Assembly (NCBI GenBank): GCA_938074135.1
Contig: CALJFL010000060.1
Span: forward strand, 1-14,969
Direction: 5' to 3'
Origin: an uncultured Halieaceae bacterium
GTDB taxonomy: Bacteria > Pseudomonadota > Gammaproteobacteria > Pseudomonadales > Halieaceae
DNA length: 14,969 bases
In this document: positions 8,277-14,396 of the stretch, piece by piece
Position numbering within the stretch: position 1 is the first letter of the stretch
How the letters are laid out: the number at the start of each line of letters is the position of its first letter
Program-made: the position numbers and the translations under genes
The notes under the pieces: model-generated
Seen by the model: the letters and a program-made list of their open reading frames with translations, nothing else
Databases searched by the model: none
What the model was told of the DNA's origin: nothing

Positions 8277-9747
8277 GTTTGCCCCCGACACACCAATCCT
8301 GGTGGGTGTTGGGGCCATACAGCAGAAGGCGACCGATTCAGCCAGCGCCGCCGAGGCGTTGGAGCTGATGGAGCAGGCGTTGCGAGTGGCGGCCAGCGAT
8401 GCCGGTAGCGACGGTGTTTTGGGTCGCGCCGACGAGATACTCATACCCAAGGGCATTTGGTCATACAGCGACCCCGGTCGTTTGCTCGCGCAGCGCCTTG
8501 CCGTCCCTTCCGCTCATACCGTGCTTGCCGAGATCGGTGTGCTGCAGCAAACGCTGATTACCCGCGCCTGCCAACGCATCGCCAGTGGTGAGGCCAGTGT
8601 CGTGCTGGTAGCCGGGGCGGAAGCCAAGTATCGCGACCTTCTGGCCCGCAAGGCGGGTGGGGAGGCTGCCGAGACCGAACAGTCCGGGGTAGTGCCCGAC
8701 ACCCTGTTACAGCCTGAGGATGAGCTCTGGTCGCCAGTGGAATCGGCGGCGGGGTTGGGTATGCCGGTGGGCTACTACGCCATTATCGACAGTGCCCTGC
8801 GCTACAAGCAGGGGTTGAGTGTCGCTGAGCATCGCGACCAGATGGCGCAGATGTACGCGCGCTTCAGCGAGGTCGCTGCTAACAACCCCGATGCCTGGGT
8901 CGACGAGCCGGTCACGGCCTCTTTTATTCGAGAGCCTTCGCCCGCGAATCGCATGCTGGCCTTTCCCTACACCAAGCTGCACAACAGTCAGTGGAATGTC
9001 GATCAGGCCGCCGGACTCATTTTGTGCAGCGTGGCGGTGGCGCAAGAGCTGGGTATTGAGCGCTCGCGCTGGCTGTTCCCGCGCGCCTCCAGTGAGTCCA
9101 ATTTTATGTCGGTGGTGGCCAGTCGTCGCGATCTGGGTGGCAGTCCCGGCTTCAGGCTGTCGGGCGAGGCGGTCATGGCCGGGTCCGGGCTCAGTTTCGC
9201 CGATGTGCACTTGCGGGAGCTGTATTCCTGCTTTCCGTCCGCGGTACGGGTGCAGCTGGAAGAGTTTGACGGTTTGGGCGAGGGCGACCTGACGGTGACC
9301 GGTGCTATGACGTTTGCCGGCGGCCCGCTGAACAATTTCGTGTTGCAAGCCACGGTCAAGATGGCGCAGCTATTGCGCGAGCAGCCTACCGAGGTCGGTC
9401 TGGTGACCAGTGTCAGCGGGATGCTGACCAAGCAGGCCTGCGCGCTGTGGTCAGCAACGCCTGGCCCGCACAGCTATGCCCATGTCGATGTGACCGATCG
9501 GGTTCGCGCCGAAAGTGGCATCTGCGAGGTGGTCGCTGACCATCAGGGCCCGGGTACCGTGGCTGGCTATACGGTTCTGTTTCAGGGCGACCAGCCCTGG
9601 CGCGCCGTCGCTGTATTTGACCTGGCTGCAGACCGACGCACGGTGGCTTACTCCGAAGACCCGGCCATAGTGGCCACGATGCGCGGCGAAGAGTGTTGTG
9701 GCCGCCAGTACGCGTTGTCTGGCGGGCAGTTCACCGCCACCGCGTGA
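8269..9747 (+). CDS. Thiolase-like protein type 1 (acetyl-CoA acetyltransferase homologue with C-terminal extra domain)
   Basis: This 492-residue thiolase-fold protein resembles the type 1 thiolase-like proteins known from mycobacteria. These carry an extra C-terminal beta domain. The first core starts at TPILVGVGAIQQ (8-19). The stretch ASGEASVVLVAGAEA (105-119) matches the thiolase segment after the nucleophile loop. At the position where true thiolases have the catalytic cysteine, this protein reads AEIGVLQQ, with glycine near residue 90. Other family markers are ELYSCFPSAV (317-326), FAGGPLNN (349-356) and SGMLTKQACALWS (383-395). The extra domain is roughly 410-492. The start ATG lies inside the LLM gene (8-nt overlap ATGGCTGA), implying translational coupling. 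Fold assignment is firm; ordinary thiolase chemistry is doubtful, and an acyl-CoA binding or non-thiolytic role is inferred. Confidence 0.87.
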   Translation: MAEFAPDTPILVGVGAIQQKATDSASAAEALELMEQALRVAASDAGSDGVLGRADEILIPKGIWSYSDPGRLLAQRLAVPSAHTVLAEIGVLQQTLITRACQRIASGEASVVLVAGAEAKYRDLLARKAGGEAAETEQSGVVPDTLLQPEDELWSPVESAAGLGMPVGYYAIIDSALRYKQGLSVAEHRDQMAQMYARFSEVAANNPDAWVDEPVTASFIREPSPANRMLAFPYTKLHNSQWNVDQAAGLILCSVAVAQELGIERSRWLFPRASSESNFMSVVASRRDLGGSPGFRLSGEAVMAGSGLSFADVHLRELYSCFPSAVRVQLEEFDGLGEGDLTVTGAMTFAGGPLNNFVLQATVKMAQLLREQPTEVGLVTSVSGMLTKQACALWSATPGPHSYAHVDVTDRVRAESGICEVVADHQGPGTVAGYTVLFQGDQPWRAVAVFDLAADRRTVAYSEDPAIVATMRGEECCGRQYALSGGQFTATA

Positions 9748-9750
9748 GTA

Positions 9751-9780
9751 TCGTCAGTGCATGCTGGGATGATCTATACT
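9751..9780 (+). promoter_or_regulatory. Candidate promoter of the PHA-system protein gene
   Basis: TATACT (9775-9780) is a five-of-six -10 box. TCGTCA (9751-9756) sits 18 bp upstream as a four-of-six -35. Transcription would begin near 9787, leaving a short leader that carries the Shine-Dalgarno GAGGT. The gene could also be read from the upstream thiolase-like gene, since no terminator intervenes. Confidence 0.33.
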
Positions 9781-9805
9781 GACAGTCCGCGTTAAGAGGT
9801 AGCCC

Positions 9806-10081
9806 ATGGCAGGATTTCGAGTCACCCGACCTTACACCATGCCCAAGGAGGAGCTGCGTGCTGCCGCCGAGGGGCTGGCCGCCAGCCTTGAGCAAAAGCA
9901 CAGTGTGCATTCGGCCTGGGAGGGCGACAGCGTCAGGATCAAGGGCTCCGGTGTTGACGGCACCCTGACCTTTCATGACGGCCTGATCGACGTCTCGGTG
10001 AAGCTGGGTTTGCTGGCCAGTGCGTTCAAAGGGGTGCTGCAAAAGGAAGTGGAGCGTTACCTCGACGAATTCATCACCTAG
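9806..10081 (+). CDS. Polyhydroxyalkanoic acid system family protein
   Basis: This 91-residue soluble protein matches the small PHA_gran_rgn family, often found with polyhydroxyalkanoate granule genes. The pattern is characteristic: a basic N-terminal strand (FRVTRPYTMPKEELRAAAEGLA), an IKGSGVDGTLTF beta segment (about 46-57), and a DVSVKLGLLASAFKGVLQ stretch (63-80) leading to a C-terminal amphipathic helix. The ATG at 9806 follows GAGGT (9796-9800) by five bases. It stands 58 bp after the thiolase-like gene on the same strand and converges on the patatin gene with a 17-bp gap and no visible hairpin terminator. The biochemical role of the family is poorly defined; link to PHA storage is by family name, since no phaC or phasin is in the window. 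Confidence 0.82.
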   Translation: MAGFRVTRPYTMPKEELRAAAEGLAASLEQKHSVHSAWEGDSVRIKGSGVDGTLTFHDGLIDVSVKLGLLASAFKGVLQKEVERYLDEFIT

Positions 10082-10098
10082 GGTGATGGCAGCCTGGG

Positions 10099-11166
10099 TC
10101 AGGGCAGTACCGTGACCCCCGCCAGCGGATCGGTGCCAGTGATCAGCTCGGCAAATTCTTCCGCCAGCGCCTTATTGCGTTCGATGCAGGTCTGCCAGTA
10201 AGTCACTCTGTCATCGTGGCTCATGCGAGTGAAATCCCGTCGATCGGGTATTTTCCCCTGCGGCAGATCGGCCACCAGGGCCTCGCTGGGGCACAGCAGT
10301 ACCAGTTTGTCTATCTCCCCGATGGCGGCCTTGCGCCAGGGCAGGAACTTGTCGAACCACCCAGGAGTTAGATCGGCCCGAAAGTGCGGGTAGAGGATCA
10401 AGCCCTCGCCGTGATACTGGTCCAGGTCGAAGTGATAGTCGATGATGCCCCCGTCCCAGTACTGGCCCGGTGGTGCCCCGGGAATATTCCGCTCGCCGGT
10501 GAGCACAAACGGGATCGAGCCGCTGGCATGCAGCGCCGGAGCGACGTTATCGCCCTGCAATGGCACATAGCGGGTGTGAAAGTCGTGAAAACTCAGCTCT
10601 GGCCTGTGCTGCTGGCCGCTGTGGAAGACGACACGCTGGAAGGCGTGCCGCAGTAGTTTGCGATTGACCGTATTGCCCAGGGCAGCGGCGGCCATGCCGC
10701 CGGCCAGCACCGGGGTGGAGGTGGAGCCTGCGGGGCCGCGGCCGCGAGCGGTAATGATATGGGTGCTTATCCGTGGGTTAGCGGTTAGCTGGGCGACGCC
10801 GTCTTCGCCCAGTACCTGGTGCAGTGTAGAGAGACTGGTGTCACTGACTTCAGCAGCGCTGGGTTTGTTTTGGTAGCGCTGGTGCAGGTAGCCCTGTTCG
10901 AGTCGCGCGATCGCTGCAGCGGGGTCGCGCATGGCAAAACAGGCGTTGCGCCAGGCGCCGATGGATGAGCCCAGGGTGGTCAGTGACGTTGTGCCGCGTT
11001 GCAGGAAGTCGCCAAACAAGAATCGGTCCAGATGGCTGAGGATAAACCACTTGGGCCCACCGGAGGCCCCGACGACCAGGCTGAAATGATCGGCCTGCCA
11101 ACCCTCCTGCTCGATACGCCGGGCCGCGGTCCGGCCCAGTGTGATTTGCAGTGCCCTAAACGCCAC
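10099..11166 (-). CDS. Patatin-like phospholipase/acyl hydrolase
   Basis: This 355-residue protein carries the patatin Ser-Asp dyad. The oxyanion-type glycine motif is GASGG (residues 33-37, GTG numbering). The nucleophile is S68 in the GxSxG motif GSSIG. The acid is D238 in WDGG. Patatins cleave acyl ester bonds in phospholipids or neutral lipids. No signal peptide is seen, so a cytoplasmic role is likely. I chose the GTG at 11166: GGGAAG lies about six bases upstream, and the protein then begins just before ITLGRTAARRIEQEG. The only ATG available (11253) would overlap the AraC gene by almost 100 nt and add non-conserved residues. With the GTG start the two genes overlap by 11 nt, so patatin synthesis is probably coupled to the regulator. 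Substrate unknown; membrane lipid turnover is the default guess. Confidence 0.85.
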   Translation of the reverse strand: MAFRALQITLGRTAARRIEQEGWQADHFSLVVGASGGPKWFILSHLDRFLFGDFLQRGTTSLTTLGSSIGAWRNACFAMRDPAAAIARLEQGYLHQRYQNKPSAAEVSDTSLSTLHQVLGEDGVAQLTANPRISTHIITARGRGPAGSTSTPVLAGGMAAAALGNTVNRKLLRHAFQRVVFHSGQQHRPELSFHDFHTRYVPLQGDNVAPALHASGSIPFVLTGERNIPGAPPGQYWDGGIIDYHFDLDQYHGEGLILYPHFRADLTPGWFDKFLPWRKAAIGEIDKLVLLCPSEALVADLPQGKIPDRRDFTRMSHDDRVTYWQTCIERNKALAEEFAELITGTDPLAGVTVLP

Positions 11167-12154
11167 TGCGCACTTCCCGTGGCGACCTGCCGGTCCACTT
11201 GATGTAGGCGCGCCGGAAGTTGGAAGAATCGTTGAAGCCGACCATGTAGGCAATAGTCGACAGCGGCAGGCGGGTGTTTTGCAGGTAGCGTGTGGCGTGC
11301 TCGGCTCGTACCTTGTCCAGCAGCCCCTGGTAGGATTCCTGCTCTTGCTCCAGTCGCCGCCGGTAGGTGCGAGGGCTGAAATTCAACATGCGGGCAATCT
11401 GTGGCACCTGTGGGTATTGGCCCTCCAGTTTGCGCAGCAGTCGCAGGGTCTGTTCAGCCACCGAGTCCTCTTCTTCAAGATCGGCCAGTAGCCTGGCGCA
11501 CTCTTCTTCGTACAAGGTGCGCAGCTCGGTATTGGAGGACGGCAGTGGTGTGCTCAGCAGCTGTTGGTCGAAGCTGATCCGCCCGCGCACACAGTCGAAG
11601 TGCACGTCGCTGCCGAATACCTCGTAGTAAGCCTGCTCGTGGGCCGGCGGGGCGTAGGGCACCTCCAGTCGCAAGTCGAGCTGGTCCAGGTTCAACAGGC
11701 CCCGCAGGGTGTTCAAAATCGCCGCGTACATCAGCTCATAGGCGAACTCCACCGTGTTTTGTTCCGGGGTGGATACCGTGGTCAGGATGCAGCGCTCGCC
11801 GATAGTTTCGAACTCCAGGTACAGCGCCGGCGACAGCAGGTGGTAGTACTTGAGAAACAGGTCCATGACCTCGCCCAGATCCCTGCAGGTCATAAAGGCC
11901 TGGCCGAGTATCGCGTGTGCACTCAGGTTGAGGCGCAGGCCGAGGTTGAGGCCCAGTGCGGGATCTCTGGTCAGGTTGAAAGCGTTGGCGACCAGTAGCG
12001 CGAAGTCATTCTCGCTCACCCTGGCCCCGATACCGGATATGCCCGTCTCTGCCAGCGATGTACCGCGCAACAGGTCTTCTCGAGAATAGCCCTGCTCTTC
12101 GACCATCCCGATCAGGATGAGAATGTACTGCGCAGGTGTTGTTGTTTTCGGCAT
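11156..12154 (-). CDS. AraC-family transcriptional regulator with arabinose-binding-like N-terminal domain
   Basis: This 332-residue regulator has a long N-terminal sensor region of the type often labelled arabinose-binding-like (about 15-205). At the C-terminus is an AraC/XylS double helix-turn-helix domain (about 232-328). The DNA-binding domain is clear: VPQIARMLNFSPRTYRRRL for the first helix-turn-helix, then LPLSTIAYMVGFNDSSNFRR and WTGRSPREVR. The ATG at 12154 (MPKTTTPAQ) is chosen over one at 12238, because the intervening 28 residues overlap the likely control region and look non-conserved. Its own Shine-Dalgarno is weak. The gene overlaps patatin by 11 nt and is divergent from the diiron protein gene, with 109 bp between. 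It therefore most likely controls those two neighbours. The inducer is unknown; family relatives often sense small metabolites or fatty acid derivatives. Confidence 0.9.
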   Translation of the reverse strand: MPKTTTPAQYILILIGMVEEQGYSREDLLRGTSLAETGISGIGARVSENDFALLVANAFNLTRDPALGLNLGLRLNLSAHAILGQAFMTCRDLGEVMDLFLKYYHLLSPALYLEFETIGERCILTTVSTPEQNTVEFAYELMYAAILNTLRGLLNLDQLDLRLEVPYAPPAHEQAYYEVFGSDVHFDCVRGRISFDQQLLSTPLPSSNTELRTLYEEECARLLADLEEEDSVAEQTLRLLRKLEGQYPQVPQIARMLNFSPRTYRRRLEQEQESYQGLLDKVRAEHATRYLQNTRLPLSTIAYMVGFNDSSNFRRAYIKWTGRSPREVRSGV

Positions 12155-12183
12155 CCGTCTATTTGGCCACAAATGACCATAAT

Positions 12184-12213
12184 TTGACAAGAGATTACCT
12201 TGTTGGACTTGTC
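12184..12213 (+). promoter_or_regulatory. Candidate activator-dependent promoter with repeated 5-mers, AraC/diiron intergenic region
   Basis: A perfect -35 TTGACA (12184-12189) has only a poor -10 (ACTTGT, 12207-12212) at 17 bp, as expected where an activator is needed. The same stretch contains ACAAG (12187-12191), CTTGT (12199-12203) and CTTGT (12208-12212). That gives an inverted pair GACAAG...CTTGTC and a direct repeat 9 bp apart. These are plausible binding half-sites for the divergent AraC-type regulator; this is inferred from position and repetition only. Confidence 0.38.
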
Positions 12214-12263
12214 GGCTTGCACCATAGTGACTCATCAAGACAGCTAGCGAAGAGCATTCAATA

Positions 12264-13448
12264 ATGAAAATAGAATGGCAGGAAAACAGTCCCCGTAAGA
12301 TTCAGCAGTACGCCGGCGCCGATTACCCGCGTGAGAACCCGGATTTGGAAGATGTGCTGACCAGCGAGCAGGTGGATTACGTCGCGGAGATTTTCCAGAC
12401 ACCCCTGACCGGTTCCTATAATTGGGACTACTCCATTCAGGACGACCGGATAAAGAAACTGTACGAGCTGGGCAAGCAGCTCAATTGGGACCCGGAGATG
12501 GACATCGACTGGGATCGGCCCTGGCCTGACGAACAACGGGCGCCCGAGTTGATGAACCTGCATGAGTATCAGCCCTATCTCGATATGGACGACAAGACCA
12601 AGGACGAGTTCTGGCTACATATGAATGCCTGGAGCCTGTCACAGTTTCTCCACGGCGAGCAGGGTGCATTGTTGGTGGCCTCGCAGTTGTGTTCCTGTGC
12701 ACCGACGCTCAACGCGAAGTTATATGCTGCCTCACAGACCTTTGATGAGGCGCGCCATGTGGAGGTCTTCAACAAGTACCTGCAGCAACGTATCGGCATG
12801 ATGTACCCGATTAATACTCACCTCAAAAGTATTATCGACAAGATACTGACCGACCCGCGTTGGGACATGAAGTTTATCGGTATGCAGATTGTTATTGAGG
12901 GCCTGGCGCTGTCAGCCTTCAACACGACCCGCGAAACCACGCCTGACCCCGTCCTCAAGGATGTGGTGTACCTGGTGACCCGTGACGAGGCGCGCCATGT
13001 GACGTTCGGCGTCAATTATCTGGAAGAGTTTGTCAAAACCCTCAGTGACGAGGAGCGCGAGGAGCGCGCCCAGTTTGCCTACGAGGCCTGTGTGGTCAGC
13101 CGTGAGCGACTGGTTGCCACTGACGTGTTCCGCCATTTTGGTTGGGACGTGGAAGAGGCCCGTAAGCAGGTGCTGGAAGGCTTTGTCATGTCGACCTTCC
13201 GCAACCTGTTGTTTCAGCGTGTCATTCCCAATCTGGGCCGTATCGGGCTGTTGACCGATAAAATCAGGCCCAAGTTTGAGGAATTGGGCATCCTTGAGTT
13301 TGAAAATCTGGCGACCGATGGCGACATCGACTGGAGCAAGCTGGAGCGCCCGTTGGATACTGATGAAGCGCAGAGCTACGAGCAGAGTATGTTGGACGAG
13401 TTCCACAAGATGCACGAGGCTGAAGAGGCGCCCCGTAAGGCGAGCTAG
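12264..13448 (+). CDS. Ferritin-like superfamily diiron protein, function unassigned
   Basis: This 394-residue protein shows a complete duplicated diiron site of the ferritin/RNR-R2/monooxygenase fold. Ligands are E132 (HGEQGALL), E162 and H165 (DEARHVE), E212 (VIEGLAL), and E242 and H245 (DEARHVT). Both glutamate pairs are spaced exactly 30 residues apart, and both DEARH motifs are identical. The N-terminal about 110 residues are acidic and aromatic-rich; the C-terminal tail (about 345-394) is acidic. No signal peptide or membrane span, so cytosolic. The ATG at 12264 has GAAGAG nine bases upstream. It is transcribed alone, ends at a strong terminator, and faces the AraC regulator. Likely chemistry is O2 activation, as an oxygenase, desaturase-like or N-oxygenase enzyme, but I cannot name a substrate. 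A partner reductase is not in the window. Confidence 0.85.
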   Translation: MKIEWQENSPRKIQQYAGADYPRENPDLEDVLTSEQVDYVAEIFQTPLTGSYNWDYSIQDDRIKKLYELGKQLNWDPEMDIDWDRPWPDEQRAPELMNLHEYQPYLDMDDKTKDEFWLHMNAWSLSQFLHGEQGALLVASQLCSCAPTLNAKLYAASQTFDEARHVEVFNKYLQQRIGMMYPINTHLKSIIDKILTDPRWDMKFIGMQIVIEGLALSAFNTTRETTPDPVLKDVVYLVTRDEARHVTFGVNYLEEFVKTLSDEEREERAQFAYEACVVSRERLVATDVFRHFGWDVEEARKQVLEGFVMSTFRNLLFQRVIPNLGRIGLLTDKIRPKFEELGILEFENLATDGDIDWSKLERPLDTDEAQSYEQSMLDEFHKMHEAEEAPRKAS

Positions 13449-13468
13449 CCGGGCAGTTTATTCAGGAC

Positions 13469-13500
13469 AAAAAAAAGCCGGCTCAAAGCCGGCTTTTTTT
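13469..13500. terminator. Bidirectional intrinsic terminator between the diiron gene and rpsT
   Basis: A perfect 8-bp stem AGCCGGCT (13476-13483) / AGCCGGCT (13487-13494), loop CAA, is flanked by seven A on the left and six T on the right. Adding A:T pairs lengthens the stem. It can therefore act as a rho-independent terminator in both directions. It lies about 20 nt past the diiron stop and about 20 nt past the rpsT stop. Confidence 0.95.
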
Positions 13501-13515
13501 ATGTAGGCATGGTGA

Positions 13516-13782
13516 TCAGGCAGCGAGTGCCTTGACCTGTGCGTTCAGGCGACTTTTGTGCCTGGCAGCCTTGTTCTTGTGGATGATGCCTTTGTCGGCC
13601 ATCCGGTCGATAACGGGTACTGCGCTGTCCAGAGCTGCCTTGGCCTGCTCGGCATCGCCGGTACCGATAGCGGCAACCACGTGCTTGATTTTGGTGCGGA
13701 CCAGCGAACGAAGACTGGCGTTATGTGTGCGACGCTTTTCGGCCTGACGCGCACGTTTTTTTGCTTGTGGAGAATTGGCCAC
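13516..13782 (-). CDS. rpsT: 30S ribosomal protein S20
   Basis: This 88-residue, strongly basic protein binds 16S rRNA early in 30S assembly. The sequence is typical from [17 protein letters not shown] through [17 protein letters not shown]. The start codon is GTG (13782-13780 on the minus strand), supported by AGAGGT at 13791-13796 with eight bases of spacing and by the conserved N-terminus. In E. coli the same gene starts with UUG, and the poor start takes part in autogenous translational control, so the non-ATG start may matter here too. A strong promoter lies directly upstream and a strong terminator directly downstream, so it is a single-gene transcript. It follows the SnoaL-like gene on the same strand with a 64-bp gap. 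Confidence 0.98.
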   Translation of the reverse strand: MANSPQAKKRARQAEKRRTHNASLRSLVRTKIKHVVAAIGTGDAEQAKAALDSAVPVIDRMADKGIIHKNKAARHKSRLNAQVKALAA

Positions 13783-13821
13783 GTTGGAATACCTCTAAAT
13801 GGGTCGAAATTCAGGAGCGCG

Positions 13822-13850
13822 ATTATTCACATAACCGCCCGCCTTGTCAA
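13822..13850 (-). promoter_or_regulatory. Strong sigma-70 promoter of rpsT
   Basis: On the minus strand a perfect -35 TTGACA (13845-13850) is followed by exactly 17 bp and AATAAT (13822-13827, five of six). Transcription should start near 13815, giving a leader of about 33 nt that includes AGAGGT. The -35 box overlaps the TGA stop of the upstream SnoaL-like gene. Confidence 0.8.
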
Positions 13851-14281
13851 CCGAGCGAGGCAGGGTCGAACAGCAGGTGTCGGGACAAGTCTCCGAGCAG
13901 GTCGGGAAGCATACTGCGAGTGGTAAATTGCCAGTGCCCGTCGACCCGCTGCAAGCGATCGTTGTAGCTGCCACTGATGATTGCCTGCAGGGGGAAATCC
14001 GGCAGTGCCTGGAACACGGTGAAGTAGCTCTCGCAGGTCGCCGTATCGCCGTCCTGGCGGATATCGAGATTACTGGTGACATGCCGGGTACAGGGGGTGC
14101 CATTGTCGTACAGCCGGGTCGAGGCAGTGTACATGGCCAGCACCTCATCGTAGCCGCATACGTCGCCCTGTGGCGTGATGATCTTACCGTGTCGGAACAG
14201 TTCGGCAACCGCTTTAAAATCACCGGCGTCTATGTAGCGCGCATACTCGAAAATCGGCTGGCTGATAGTGGGGTCGATCAT
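13847..14281 (-). CDS. SnoaL-like / nuclear transport factor 2 family protein
   Basis: This 144-residue protein has the SnoaL/NTF2 cone fold. An N-terminal helix pair (SQPIFEYARYIDAGDFKAVAELF) leads to TPQGDVCGYDEVLAMY. The signature TRHVTSNLDIRQDGDTA comes next (H67 and N71, the usual active-site or ligand positions), followed by long beta strands ending QRVDGHWQFTTRSM. The ATG at 14281 has GAGGA five bases upstream. Members are isomerases, cyclases, dehydratase-like or ring-hydroxylating dioxygenase small-subunit-like enzymes, and many have no known substrate; I cannot choose. It is divergent from the TetR-type gene, with a palindrome in the 115-bp gap, so it is probably that regulator's target. 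Its stop codon lies within the rpsT promoter. Confidence 0.85.
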   Translation of the reverse strand: MIDPTISQPIFEYARYIDAGDFKAVAELFRHGKIITPQGDVCGYDEVLAMYTASTRLYDNGTPCTRHVTSNLDIRQDGDTATCESYFTVFQALPDFPLQAIISGSYNDRLQRVDGHWQFTTRSMLPDLLGDLSRHLLFDPASLG

Positions 14282-14338
14282 CGCGGTCCTCGTACACGTT
14301 GGCTGAACCCCTCGTCATTTATACCGGGAGGCACTGTG

Positions 14339-14390
14339 GGTTATACTAATGGCTATTAGTCATTATTATCCCTGTTGAGCCTAGTATACC
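14339..14390. promoter_or_regulatory. Palindromic operator candidate between the SnoaL-like and TetR genes
   Basis: ACTAAT-GGCT-ATTAGT (14345-14360) is an inverted repeat with 6-bp arms. It overlaps TATACT (14342-14347) and TATTAT (14364-14369), both -10-like. A second, wider pair, TATACTA (14342-14348) and TAGTATA (14382-14388), surrounds it. The position 37 bp upstream of the TetR start and the symmetry suit a self-regulating TetR dimer. On the minus strand TATAAA (14318-14323) could be the -10 of the SnoaL-like gene. No good -35 was found for either side. Confidence 0.42.
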
Positions 14391-14396
14391 GTGACC

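Noticed and set aside
7392..8456. 354-codon open frame opposite the LLM gene
   Set aside because: The plus-strand frame has clear family motifs and a Shine-Dalgarno site; the antisense frame has neither and crosses the LLM-thiolase junction.
8707..9348. 213-codon minus-strand frame inside the thiolase-like gene
   Set aside because: Antisense shadow; basic, repetitive product without homology signals.
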